From NCBI RefSeq assembly GCF_002836515.1, contig NZ_PJBC01000002.1, positions 140,477 through 204,476 on the forward strand: a stretch of DNA of 64,000 bases. Direction: 5' to 3'. A model generated the notes under the pieces. It was not told where the DNA came from and ran no database searches. It was given only the letters and a program-made list of their open reading frames with translations. Within the stretch, counting starts at the first letter, position 1. Every line of letters starts with the position of its first letter. The position numbers and the translations under genes were made by a program. Positions 8,555-18,476 of the stretch are shown piece after piece. This stretch comes from Pseudomonas sp. Choline-02u-1. GTDB taxonomy: Bacteria > Pseudomonadota > Gammaproteobacteria > Pseudomonadales > Pseudomonadaceae.

Positions 8555-9014
8555 AACGGATGGAGCCAATGGATGTTCACTGCGGGCAGACCGGCCAGCG
8601 AATGGCGGATCTCTGTTTGGAAAACTGTCAATTATGGTATTAATTCATGCCGCATTCGTTGAGCAATCAACGACTGCCAATAACATCGCTAATGAAACAA
8701 TGAAGTCAGCTTGCCATTAAGCGGCAGGCAACTAACCGGCGGCATAATACCACTTAACATACCGTTGGTCGCGGTCGCTATATATGTCTGTTCGGTCAGG
8801 AAACAGCGGTTCGTGGACGCAAGTTCCATGTTGAAAAGTTGGAATTGTTGTATTCGGACGACTTCGATGTACCTCGAAGTGTCGCTGCGTGGGCACAGGG
8901 AAAACCCTGATAAAGGTGCCTGGAAATTAACCGGTGATCGGGCTGACTATTTGGCCCGGAGTGTCGCTGGTGGATACGCACTATTCAATTACGACAGTAT
9001 CGCAGCCTCTTGCC
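8555..9014. other. 460-bp stretch without a supported gene
   Basis: Lies between the kinase gene and the hypothetical gene at 9015-9485. The base composition is lower in GC than both neighbours. One plus-strand open frame (8711-9043) has no ribosome site or recognisable protein features. A short inverted repeat CTTCGA/TCGAAG near 8861-8878 is visible. I cannot identify an RNA gene here. Confidence 0.45.
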
Positions 9015-9485
9015 TCACGCCTGGCGCGCCGTCAGAGAGGTAGGAAGCAAACGTTTGCTGATCATTTCAGGCTCCAGAGTGTCCTGACCCATCTGTGCCG
9101 CGAAGGCTTCGAGCAGGGCTGCCTGCTCGCTGCCATCAAGGCTCAGTTGTCCGGTTTTATGATCGACGAGTTCAAGCTGCCAGGCCATCAGGGTGAAACA
9201 GTCGCGCAAAGCATCGAGGGCCTGTTCGTGCAGGTCGACTCGATCCTGGGTCAAATTCAGCAGGCCATAGATGTGCAGGGAAAACTCGGAGATCGATTCC
9301 AGCGCCAAAGCTTCGGCCCGGGCGGCCAGCTTCAGCAGAGTGCCGAGCATACAGTCGATGGCATCCTTGTCATTGCTGATCAGTTGCAGATGGCTCAGGC
9401 ACTCTTCGGACTTGGCGAGAAGCGTTTCGGCCTCAACCAGAAATTCGGGGAAGCGTTGCGCCCAGTCTTTACGGTCGATTGGCAT
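9015..9485 (-). CDS. Hypothetical helical protein next to cheV
   Basis: 156 residues if started at the ATG at 9485, with GGTGGA seven bases upstream; an ATG at 9491 is also possible. The frame stays open to 9668, but the extra residues look non-coding. The protein is predicted all-helical and acidic, without a signal peptide (DWAQRFPEFLVEAETLLAKSEECLSHLQL ... LGTLLKLAARAEALAL). The four-helix pattern is reminiscent of histidine phosphotransfer or CheA P1-type bundles, but there is no HxxKG phosphorylation motif. It is divergent from cheV, which suggests, but does not prove, a chemotaxis link. Confidence 0.7.
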   Translation of the reverse strand: MPIDRKDWAQRFPEFLVEAETLLAKSEECLSHLQLISNDKDAIDCMLGTLLKLAARAEALALESISEFSLHIYGLLNLTQDRVDLHEQALDALRDCFTLMAWQLELVDHKTGQLSLDGSEQAALLEAFAAQMGQDTLEPEMISKRLLPTSLTARQA

Positions 9486-9810
9486 GTTCATTTCCACCAC
9501 GTCGGGTTGGGTGACGGATGGCCGAGTGTGGCGACGATCATGAATCGTCGGCAGATCGCGCCCGGCGGTGCAGGTGCACGGACCGAGGGATTCCAGAGGG
9601 TGAGTTGCCACTGAACTGCGATCGCACACAATAGCCTGACTCCGTTCATGCAATGAGAATGGCGTCACAGTAATGGCTATTGGAAATGGCGAATATCAGG
9701 TCGGGCCTGATTGATTCTAGGGGAATCCCTTAGGCGAAGGAACCTAACTGGCAAATCGAGGTCGTGCCGCAATGAATCTAGCAGATGAAATCAGGAATGC
9801 CAGTAAAGCA

Positions 9811-9829
9811 TGATGTCAGTGTGACATCA
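9811..9829. repeat. Perfect 8-bp inverted repeat, possible operator
   Basis: TGATGTCA (9811-9818) and TGACATCA (9822-9829) are exact reverse complements separated by three bases, in the intergenic region between the hypothetical gene and cheV. A binding protein is not known to me. Confidence 0.5.
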
Positions 9830-9870
9830 ATGGTCGTTTATGGCATTTTTAGCGGCGCGCTTTACAGCAA

Positions 9871-9897
9871 TCAAGATTAGCTGAATGCAGCCGATAA
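9871..9897 (+). promoter_or_regulatory. Sigma-28 (FliA)-type promoter of cheV
   Basis: TCAAGATT (9871-9878), 11 bases, then GCCGATAA (9890-9897). The -10 element matches the flagellar sigma-28 consensus GCCGATAA exactly, the -35 element matches TAAAGTTT at six of eight positions, and the 11-base spacing is the consensus one. It lies 42 bases before the cheV start. Confidence 0.8.
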
Positions 9898-9939
9898 ACC
9901 CCCATAGTGAATTCATCAGAACAAGCCCAGGAGTCATTG

Positions 9940-10875
9940 ATGGCCGGCATTCTCGACACGGTAGACCAACGCACGCAACTGGTGGGTGAGAATCGCCTGG
10001 AAATCCTCATGTTCCGTTTGGCCGGACGCCAGTTGTTCGCGATCAACGTGTTCAAGGTTCAGGAAGTGCTGCAACTGCCGAAGTTGACCCTGATGCCGCA
10101 GCGTCATCCATTTGTCTGCGGTGTGGTCAATCTGCGCGGCCAGACATTGCCGGTGATCGACCTGTCCCAGGCGATCGGCATGCGCCCACTGGTGCCGGGC
10201 CCGAACAGCACGATCATCGTCACCGAATACAACCGTTCGGTGCAGGCCTTTCTCGTCGGCGGGGTCGACCGCATCGTCAACATGAACTGGGAAGCCATTC
10301 TGCCGCCGCCGACCAGTGCCGGCCGTCAGCATTATCTGACCGCGATCAGCAAGGTCGACGATCAGTTGGTCGAGATCATCGACGTTGAAAAAGTCCTTGC
10401 CGAAATCGTCCCCTACAACGCCAAGGTCTCGCGCGAGAAGCTCGACGATCCGGTACTCGAACGCGCGCGTGGCCGCGAAGTGTTGCTGGTGGATGACTCC
10501 AACGTGGCGCTGTCGCAACTTCGCGATACCCTCGGCCAGCTCGGGGTGAAAATGCATATTGCCAGCGACGGTCTGAAAGCCTTGAACATGCTCAAGGCCT
10601 GGGCCGAAACCGGCGTCAACATGACTGACAAATTGCTGATGATCTTCACCGATGCGGAAATGCCGGAAATGGACGGTTATCGCCTGACCACGGAAATCCG
10701 CAACGACCCACGCCTGCGTGGCCTGTACGTTGTATTGCACACGTCGTTATCGGGGAGTTTCAACGACTCGATGGTGAAAAAGGTCGGTTGCGACAACTTC
10801 CTCTCCAAGTTCCAGCCGGACAAGCTGGTCGATGTGGTGCGCCAGCGGCTGATGCTCGACGCCGTGCCGGCCTGA
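9940..10875 (+). CDS. cheV: CheV chemotaxis coupling protein (CheW-REC)
   Basis: 311 residues from the ATG at 9940, which has AGGAG seven bases upstream; an in-frame GTG at 9907 is less likely. The N-terminal CheW domain (about 25-160) includes GRQLFAINVFKVQEVL, VVNLRGQTLPVIDL and IIDVEKVLAEI. The C-terminal receiver domain (about 180-305) has an acidic pair at 185-186 (LLVDDSN) and phospho-acceptor D238 (IFTDAEMPEMDGY). CheV couples chemoreceptors to CheA and adapts by phosphorylation. A sigma-28 promoter upstream ties it to the flagellar regulon. Confidence 0.93.
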   Translation: MAGILDTVDQRTQLVGENRLEILMFRLAGRQLFAINVFKVQEVLQLPKLTLMPQRHPFVCGVVNLRGQTLPVIDLSQAIGMRPLVPGPNSTIIVTEYNRSVQAFLVGGVDRIVNMNWEAILPPPTSAGRQHYLTAISKVDDQLVEIIDVEKVLAEIVPYNAKVSREKLDDPVLERARGREVLLVDDSNVALSQLRDTLGQLGVKMHIASDGLKALNMLKAWAETGVNMTDKLLMIFTDAEMPEMDGYRLTTEIRNDPRLRGLYVVLHTSLSGSFNDSMVKKVGCDNFLSKFQPDKLVDVVRQRLMLDAVPA

Positions 10876-10905
10876 CAGACTGGTTTCTGTCCACACTTTG
10901 ATTCC

Positions 10906-10936
10906 ACGCCGCCGCTCGTATAGGGTGGCGTTTTTT
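10906..10936 (+). terminator. Rho-independent terminator after cheV
   Basis: ACGCCGCC (10906-10913) can pair with GGTGGCGT (one G-T pair) ending just before a run of six T at 10931-10936. Confidence 0.7.
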
Positions 10937-10953
10937 CATCAAGGAAGCTGGCC

Positions 10954-11760
10954 ATGCTGCGTCTGAGCGCGCTTTACCGTTACCCGCTGAAATCCGGCAA
11001 GGGCGAAATGCTGCAAAGCATCGAGCTGGACAAGCTGGGGCTGGCGGGCGACCGACGCTGGATGTTGGTGGACGAGGCCAGCGGGCGCTTTCTGACCCAG
11101 CGTGCCGAAGCGAAGATGAGTCAGTTGTCGGCGTTGTGGAACGCCAGCGGCGGTCTGAGCCTGAGCGCTCCCGAGCACGGGTCCATCGAGGTCGCGCTAC
11201 CGGCTGCGGACGCAGAGCTGCGCGGCGTAACCATTTGGCGTGACACGCTTCGGGTGCCGGACGCCGGTGCTGAAGCGGCGCGTTTTGTCAGCGACTTCCT
11301 CGGCAAGCCGACACGCCTGGTGCAAATGCCACTGGATCGGGCACGCACCACGCAGTCGGGTTTCGGCAAGGACGATGATCAAGTGGCCTTCGCGGACGGT
11401 TATCCGCTGTTGCTGATCGGCGAAGCCTCGCGGCTGGCCCTCTCGCAGACAGTTGGGCGTGCGCTCGAGATGCTGCGCTTCCGCCCGAATCTGGTTATCG
11501 AAGGCAGCGCGCCTTACGCCGAGGACAACTGGAAACGTATTCGCATCGGCGACATCGAGTTTCGCGTGGTCAAGCCGTGCGCGCGTTGCATCATGACGAC
11601 CGTCGACCCGCAAACCGGTGAGCGCAGTGCTGACCGTGAACCGTTCGCGACCTTGCAGAAACACCGCTCTACCGCCGATGGCGCGATGTTCGGGCAGAAT
11701 CTGGTCAATGACGGTAACGGTCGCCTGGAAGTCGGCATGCCGGTGGAAATCCTCGAATAG
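10954..11760 (+). CDS. MOSC domain protein (N-terminal beta-barrel plus MOSC)
   Basis: 268 residues. The N-terminal MOSC_N barrel begins LRLSALYRYPLKSGKGEML, and the MOSC domain follows with RFRPNLVIEGSAPYAEDNW and VVKPCARCIMTTVDP. The cysteine at about 209 or 212 occupies the position that binds molybdenum in the YcbX/mARC family. YcbX proteins reduce N-hydroxylated compounds together with an electron donor; no fused ferredoxin domain is present here, so a partner would be needed. It is flanked by terminators and looks monocistronic. Confidence 0.88.
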   Translation: MLRLSALYRYPLKSGKGEMLQSIELDKLGLAGDRRWMLVDEASGRFLTQRAEAKMSQLSALWNASGGLSLSAPEHGSIEVALPAADAELRGVTIWRDTLRVPDAGAEAARFVSDFLGKPTRLVQMPLDRARTTQSGFGKDDDQVAFADGYPLLLIGEASRLALSQTVGRALEMLRFRPNLVIEGSAPYAEDNWKRIRIGDIEFRVVKPCARCIMTTVDPQTGERSADREPFATLQKHRSTADGAMFGQNLVNDGNGRLEVGMPVEILE

Positions 11761-11775
11761 GTTGTCGCTGAAATG

Positions 11776-11812
11776 AAAAATGCCCGTGTCTTTTGGACAC
11801 GGGCATTTTTTT
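11776..11812. terminator. Bidirectional rho-independent terminator
   Basis: Perfect 10-bp arms TGCCCGTGTC (11781-11790) and GACACGGGCA (11796-11805) with a TTTTG loop, flanked by A5 on the left and T7 on the right. It serves the MOSC gene and the convergent ppnP. Confidence 0.93.
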
Positions 11813-11832
11813 GCGCTTGGAAAGCGGCGGGA

Positions 11833-12117
11833 TCAGCCGCGGTATTCGCACAGATACGCAGTATCGACGGCGACTTTCAGTTGGAACTTGCTATTAGCCG
11901 GCACGTTGAACTGGCTGCCGGCGGCGAAGGTTTCCCAGTCGCTGCTGTCTGGCAGTTTGACGCTCAGCGCGCCGGACACCACGTGCATGATCTCGCGCTG
12001 GCTGGTGCCGAATTCGTATTCGCCCGGGGCCATGACGCCAATGGTCGCCGGACCTTCAGCGGTGCCGAAGGCGATCGACTTCACGGTGCCGTCGAAGTAC
12101 TCGTTGACTTTAAACAT
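11833..12117 (-). CDS. ppnP: Pyrimidine/purine nucleoside phosphorylase PpnP
   Basis: 94 residues, the usual length of the PpnP (formerly YaiE, DUF1255) family. It is a single cupin-like barrel with characteristic [39 protein letters not shown] and [13 protein letters not shown]. Family members phosphorolyse a wide range of nucleosides to the free base and ribose-1-phosphate. It is preceded by the exonuclease gene on the same strand (71 bp) and followed by the terminator at 11776-11812. Confidence 0.93.
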   Translation of the reverse strand: MFKVNEYFDGTVKSIAFGTAEGPATIGVMAPGEYEFGTSQREIMHVVSGALSVKLPDSSDWETFAAGSQFNVPANSKFQLKVAVDTAYLCEYRG

Positions 12118-12188
12118 GGGCGGATTCCTCGAAAAGGGCTTAAAAGGGGGCGGCCAGTATGCACAAGGCTTTTCGTGTCGTCACGCGC

Positions 12189-12731
12189 CTATAGCGGCAG
12201 GACCAATGGCAACAACCGTGCGGTATTGCGCGCATCTTCCAGCGCTCGATGTTGCTGCCCGAAAAACTGCATGCCCGCCAGTTGCAACGCGCCGTTGAGC
12301 CCCAACGGTCGCTCCAGGCGCCGGGCCTTGGCGAAGCGCTGTTTGAGGTTCATGTGCGGGACTTTGCTCAGGCCACTGTCGATGTTCAGGCGCTGCCATT
12401 CCTGCAGCAATTGCTGGCGATCGTAACCGCCCCAGCTGGCCCAGCCCTCAAGACGTGTCTGATGCTGCGCCAGCCAGCGCTCGAAGGCCGGCCAGACTTC
12501 GCTCAGCGGTTGCGCCGAATCGATATTGGCCTGGGTGATGTGCGTCAGTTGCCTACAGAACGGCGTGAGCAAGGGACGGCGGGTCGGTTTTACGAAGCGC
12601 TGGAAGTGATCCTGCTCGCGCCCGGCGCGATCGACCAGCGTCGCCCCGATCTCGATAATTTCCATTTCGGTGACCGGCCAGCCACCCTCGTCTGTGGTGG
12701 CTTCCAGATCTATGACCAGCCAGTGGGGCAT
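12189..12731 (-). CDS. DEDDh 3'-5' exonuclease (ERI1/KapD-like)
   Basis: 180 residues. The first exonuclease motif VIDLEATTDEGG (DxE) is at residues 7-14, ITQANIDSA and the second Asp region (WASWGGYDRQQL) follow, and HRALEDARNTARL supplies the last His and Asp of the DEDDh set. Proteins of this ERI1-like group trim the 3' end of RNA or single-stranded nucleic acid. The substrate here is unknown. It lies between ppnP and atuF on the same strand and is probably independent of the atu operon. Confidence 0.88.
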   Translation of the reverse strand: MPHWLVIDLEATTDEGGWPVTEMEIIEIGATLVDRAGREQDHFQRFVKPTRRPLLTPFCRQLTHITQANIDSAQPLSEVWPAFERWLAQHQTRLEGWASWGGYDRQQLLQEWQRLNIDSGLSKVPHMNLKQRFAKARRLERPLGLNGALQLAGMQFFGQQHRALEDARNTARLLPLVLPL

Positions 12732-12801
12732 CGCAGGGTTCCTGATTTTCGCGTTCTGATTTATCAGAGCGTAGTCAAACCCCGCGTTTGTGTCCGGGCG
12801 A

Positions 12802-14763
<1,962 letters not shown>

Positions 14764-14803
14764 GGTTGGTTTCCTGAAGTCTGGTGGCGTGTGTGATGGC
14801 CTC

Positions 14804-14870
14804 TTCGCGAGCAAGCCCGCTCCCACATTTGGAATGCATTTCAACCTGTGGGAGCGGGCTTGCTCGCGAA
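14804..14870. repeat. REP pair (REPIN), perfect 24-bp inverted repeat
   Basis: Arms at 14804-14827 and 14847-14870 are exact reverse complements around a 19-base spacer. The core GCGAGCAAGCCCGCTCCCAC is a Pseudomonas fluorescens-group REP sequence repeated elsewhere in this window. It lies between atuE and atuF. Confidence 0.92.
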
Positions 14871-14874
14871 GCTT

Positions 14875-15672
14875 TTAGCTGACCCACCGAGGTTTGCGTT
14901 TCTGCATAAAAGCCATGGTGCCTTCAATCCCTTCCTTTCCAGTCACCGCCGCGCTGAACCACTGCGCCGCCTCATCAAGCAATTCATTCGAAGGCTGCCC
15001 GGCACTCGCCAGCAACAATTTTTTGGTCATCGCATTCGCTTCGGGTGCGCAGCGCAGCACCTGTTGCAAGACCTCATCCAGCCGTTCGGCCAGCGCCTGG
15101 GCATCCTGTTCGACGAAGTGCACCAGCCCCAATCGCTGCGCCTCAGTGCCATCGAAACGCGCGGCGGTCAGGGCCAGTCGGCGGGTTTCGGTCAGGCCGA
15201 TCCGTTGCACCACAAACGGTGCGATTTGCGCCGGGATAAGGCCGAGGCTGGTTTCCGGCAAACCGAACTGCGCCTTGTGATCGGCCAAGGCGACATCGCT
15301 GACGCAGGCCAGGCCGAACCCGCCGCCGAGCACGGCGCCCTGCAATACGCAGATCAGCACTTGCGCAGTGTGCTGGGCTTGCTCCAGCAACGCGCCGAAC
15401 GCCCGGTTCAACTCGTGATACGCGTCCGCGCCTTGAGCCCGGGCGTTGGCCATGTCCTTGATGTCGCCACCGGCGCAGAAATGTCCGCCGGCACCGCTGA
15501 GCACCAAGGCCCGCACAGTGCGGTCATCGCGAATCGCCGTCAGCACCGCGCGCAGTTCAGCGACCATTTGCAGGCTCATCGCGTTGCGGCTGTCGGGGCG
15601 GTTGAGGGTGATGTGCAGCACGCCGCCATGCAGTTCCAGCAACAGCGTCTGGCAATCGGGCAGGCTGCTCAT
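14875..15672 (-). CDS. atuE: Isohexenylglutaconyl-CoA hydratase AtuE (crotonase family)
   Basis: 265 residues from the ATG at 15672, overlapping the atuD stop by four bases (ATGA). Crotonase signatures: LNRPDSRNAMSLQM, the first oxyanion-hole loop GAGGHFCAGGDIKDM, and GAVLGGGFGLACVSDVALA. In the Atu pathway this enzyme hydrates the carboxylated geranyl-CoA product. By sequence alone it could also be a methylglutaconyl-CoA hydratase (LiuC); the neighbours point to AtuE. A REP pair separates it from atuF. Confidence 0.85.
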   Translation of the reverse strand: MSSLPDCQTLLLELHGGVLHITLNRPDSRNAMSLQMVAELRAVLTAIRDDRTVRALVLSGAGGHFCAGGDIKDMANARAQGADAYHELNRAFGALLEQAQHTAQVLICVLQGAVLGGGFGLACVSDVALADHKAQFGLPETSLGLIPAQIAPFVVQRIGLTETRRLALTAARFDGTEAQRLGLVHFVEQDAQALAERLDEVLQQVLRCAPEANAMTKKLLLASAGQPSNELLDEAAQWFSAAVTGKEGIEGTMAFMQKRKPRWVS

Positions 15673-16826
15673 TTCTTTTTCCCCGGCAGGATGCCCATCA
15701 GTTTGCAGATGATCCCCAGCATGATTTCGTCGGCACCGCCGCCAATCGATACCAGGCGCACATCGCGATAGGCGCGGGCCACCGGGTTGTCCCACATGAA
15801 GCCCATGCCGCCCCAATATTGCAGGCAGCTGTCGCTGACTTCACGGCCGAGGCGTCCGGCCTTGAGCTTGGCCATCGACGCCAGTCGCGTGACGTCCTGA
15901 CCTTTGATGTACTGCTCGGTGGCCTGATAGACGAGCGCGCGCAGGCATTCGATTTCGGTCTGCAATTCGGCGAGGCGAAAGTGGATGACCTGGTTGTCGA
16001 TAAGCGCGTTGCCGAAGGTCTTGCGCTCCTTGCAATACTCGATGGTGCTGTCGATGCAATATTCCAGACCCTTGATCATGTTCGCTGCGCCGAACAGACG
16101 TTCCTCCTGGAATTGCAGCATCTGCATCATGAACCCCGCGCCTTCATGACCGATGCGATTGCGCTGCGGCACCCGGACGTTATCAAAGAACACCTGCGCG
16201 GTTTCCGAGCTGCGCATGCCGAGCTTGTCCAGGTGCGAGCTGAGGCTGATTCCCGGGGTGTTCATCGGCACCATGATCAGCGACTTGTTGATGTGCGGCT
16301 TGTCGTCCGAGGTGTTGGCCAGCAGGCAGATGAAATCGGCGCTCGGCGAGTTGGTGATCCACATTTTGCTGCCGTTGATCACGTAGTCATCGCCGTCCTT
16401 GCGCGCTGTGGTTTTCAGCCCGGCGACATCGGAGCCGGCGCCGACTTCGGAGACGCCGATGCAGCCGACCTGTTCGCCAGAGATAGCCGGGCGCAGGAAC
16501 TCTTCGCGCAATTGATCGGAGCCGAAGCGCGCCAGCGCCGGAGTGCACATGTCGGTCTGCACGCCGATCGACATCGGAATCCCGCCGCAATGAATGGTGC
16601 CGAACTCTTCGGCGGCGACGATCGAATAGCTGTAATCGAGGCCCATGCCACCGAATTTTTCCGGTTTGGAAATGCCCAGCAGGCCCAGCTCGCCCGCCTT
16701 GCGGAAAATGTCATGAATGGGAAAACGCCCGGCCTTTTCCCATTCTTCGACGTGCGGATTGATCTCGTGGGTGACGAATTGGCGGACGGTGCGGCGCAGG
16801 GCTTCGTGTTCCGGGGTGAAGATCAT
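15669..16826 (-). CDS. atuD: Acyl-CoA dehydrogenase AtuD (citronellyl-CoA dehydrogenase)
   Basis: 385 residues. FAD-binding acyl-CoA dehydrogenase motifs: GCIGVSEVGAGSDVAGLKT, WITNSPSADFICLL, CKERKTFGNALIDNQ and YWGGMGFMWDNPVARAYRDVRL. The usual C-terminal catalytic Glu of medium-chain enzymes is replaced (SIGGGADE), while QEERLFGAAN carries a Glu at the position used by isovaleryl- and long-chain enzymes; this alignment is by eye. In the Atu pathway it oxidises citronellyl-CoA to geranyl-CoA. atuC lies 30 bp upstream, atuE overlaps downstream. Confidence 0.85.
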   Translation of the reverse strand: MIFTPEHEALRRTVRQFVTHEINPHVEEWEKAGRFPIHDIFRKAGELGLLGISKPEKFGGMGLDYSYSIVAAEEFGTIHCGGIPMSIGVQTDMCTPALARFGSDQLREEFLRPAISGEQVGCIGVSEVGAGSDVAGLKTTARKDGDDYVINGSKMWITNSPSADFICLLANTSDDKPHINKSLIMVPMNTPGISLSSHLDKLGMRSSETAQVFFDNVRVPQRNRIGHEGAGFMMQMLQFQEERLFGAANMIKGLEYCIDSTIEYCKERKTFGNALIDNQVIHFRLAELQTEIECLRALVYQATEQYIKGQDVTRLASMAKLKAGRLGREVSDSCLQYWGGMGFMWDNPVARAYRDVRLVSIGGGADEIMLGIICKLMGILPGKKK

Positions 16827-16856
16827 TGTTGTTGTTCTCCGTAGGATCCGTGGCGG

Positions 16857-18473
16857 TCAGAAGCGGCTGACGCCGAAGCTGTTGGGTTGCAGCGTGCGCA
16901 TGTCGGCTTCGTGGCAGATATCCAGCAAGTAACCGAGCAGGGTGCGGGTGTCGCGCGGGTCGATCAGGCCGTCGTCCCAAAGGCTGGCGCTGCCGTACAG
17001 TGCGGTGGACTGGCTGTCGAGTTTCTGCGCGGTCATCTGCTCAAGCATGTCGAGCATTTTCGGGTCCGGCACCAGGCCGTCCTTGAGCTGTTTGGCTTCA
17101 GTGACGATGCGCAAGACCTTGCCGGCCTGTGCGCCGCCCATCACCGCCGTGCGGCTGTTGGGCCAGGCGAAGATGAAGCGCGGATCAAGCCCGCGCCCGC
17201 ACATCGCGTAGTTGCCGGCGCCATAGGAACCGCCGACAACGATGGTCAGTTTAGGCACCCGTGCGTTGGCCACCGCTTGAATCAGTTTCGAGCCGTGCTT
17301 GATCACCCCTTGTTGTTCCGATTCGGTGCCAACCATGAAACCCGTGGTGTTATGAAAAAACAGCAGCGGCGTCTGGCTCTGGTCGCACAACTGGATGAAC
17401 TGCGCCGCCTTGCTCGCACCTTGAGGAGTGATCGGGCCGTTGTTGCCGATGAAGCCGCAGGCGCGGCCCTGAATTTTCAATTGGCCGCAGAGGGTTTGCT
17501 GATCGAACTCGCCTTTGAATTCGAGAAAGTCCGACTCATCGGCAATCCGCGCGATGATTTCGCGCACGTCGTAGGGCTTCTTCGCATCGTGCGGAATCAG
17601 CCCCAGCAGTTCATCGATGGGGTAGAGCGGTTCTTTGAATTGCGGTTCCGGCAGCCATGGCAACTGCTCGTTCCATGGCAGCATGCGCATGATGTCGCGC
17701 ACCTGGCGTATGCCGTCAGCGTCGTTTTCAGCCAGATATTCAGCGGTGCCGGCAACCTGCGCGTGCATTTCGGCGCCGCCGAGTTCTTCATCGGTAGCGA
17801 CTTCGCCCGTCGCCGCTTTGAGCAATGGCGGGCCGGCGAGAAACAGCTTGGCCTTGCCGCGCACAACCACCATGTAATCCGACAACCCCGGTTGATAGGC
17901 GCCGCCCGCCGTGGCCGAGCCGTGCACCACGGTGATCTGCGGCAAACCCATTGCCGACATGCGCGCCTGATTGGCGAAACTGCGCGCGCCTTCGACAAAA
18001 ATCTCCGCTGCGTAGTTGAGATTGGCGCCACCGCTTTCGGCGAGGGTGATCATCGGCAGTTTGTTTTCCCGAGCGATCTGTTGCAGGCGCAGGGATTTTT
18101 TCAGGCCGCTCGGCGAGATCGTGCCGCCCTTGATTGCGCTGTTGTTGGCGACCACCATCGCGCGGATGCCGCAAACGTAACCGATCCCGGCAATCAGCCC
18201 GCCACCGGCTGAGCTGCCGTCCTTGTCGTCGTGCAATTTATAGCCGGCGAGGCTGGCCAGTTCGAGGAACGGCGCGCCGGGATCGAGCAACAGGTTCAGG
18301 CGCTCGCGAGGCAACAGTTGCCCGCGTTGGCTGAATTTGTCTTTGGCTTCGGCGGCCTTGTCCAGCAGGTTCTGTTCGAGCTGTTGCACCTGCTCGATGG
18401 CGGCGAGCATGGCGGCGCGGTTGTGCGCGAACGCTTCACTGTGCGGATCGACTTGCGACTGAATCTGCGCCAT
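16857..18473 (-). CDS. atuC: Geranyl-CoA carboxylase carboxyltransferase beta subunit AtuC
   Basis: 538 residues, typical for biotin-dependent beta subunits. Two crotonase-like halves: the N-terminal half has LPRERLNLLLDPGAPFLEL, ESGGANLNYAAEIFV and HGSATAGGAYQPGLSDYMV; the C-terminal half has CGFIGNNGPITPQGASKAAQFI and GGSYGAGNYAMCGRGLDPRF. It transfers the carboxyl group from biotin on AtuF to geranyl-CoA. The methylcrotonyl-CoA carboxylase subunit (LiuB) is the close relative and main alternative. It starts three bases after the atuB stop. Confidence 0.87.
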   Translation of the reverse strand: MAQIQSQVDPHSEAFAHNRAAMLAAIEQVQQLEQNLLDKAAEAKDKFSQRGQLLPRERLNLLLDPGAPFLELASLAGYKLHDDKDGSSAGGGLIAGIGYVCGIRAMVVANNSAIKGGTISPSGLKKSLRLQQIARENKLPMITLAESGGANLNYAAEIFVEGARSFANQARMSAMGLPQITVVHGSATAGGAYQPGLSDYMVVVRGKAKLFLAGPPLLKAATGEVATDEELGGAEMHAQVAGTAEYLAENDADGIRQVRDIMRMLPWNEQLPWLPEPQFKEPLYPIDELLGLIPHDAKKPYDVREIIARIADESDFLEFKGEFDQQTLCGQLKIQGRACGFIGNNGPITPQGASKAAQFIQLCDQSQTPLLFFHNTTGFMVGTESEQQGVIKHGSKLIQAVANARVPKLTIVVGGSYGAGNYAMCGRGLDPRFIFAWPNSRTAVMGGAQAGKVLRIVTEAKQLKDGLVPDPKMLDMLEQMTAQKLDSQSTALYGSASLWDDGLIDPRDTRTLLGYLLDICHEADMRTLQPNSFGVSRF

Positions 18474-18476
18474 GGC

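Noticed and set aside
8711..9043. 110-residue plus-strand frame
   Set aside because: No ribosome site, no domain and low similarity in composition to coding neighbours; it overlaps the end of the hypothetical gene.
14764..14844. 27-residue N-terminal extension of AtuF
   Set aside because: It is translated from the REP element (the sequence VGAGLLAK is typical of REP read-through) and has a better ATG downstream.
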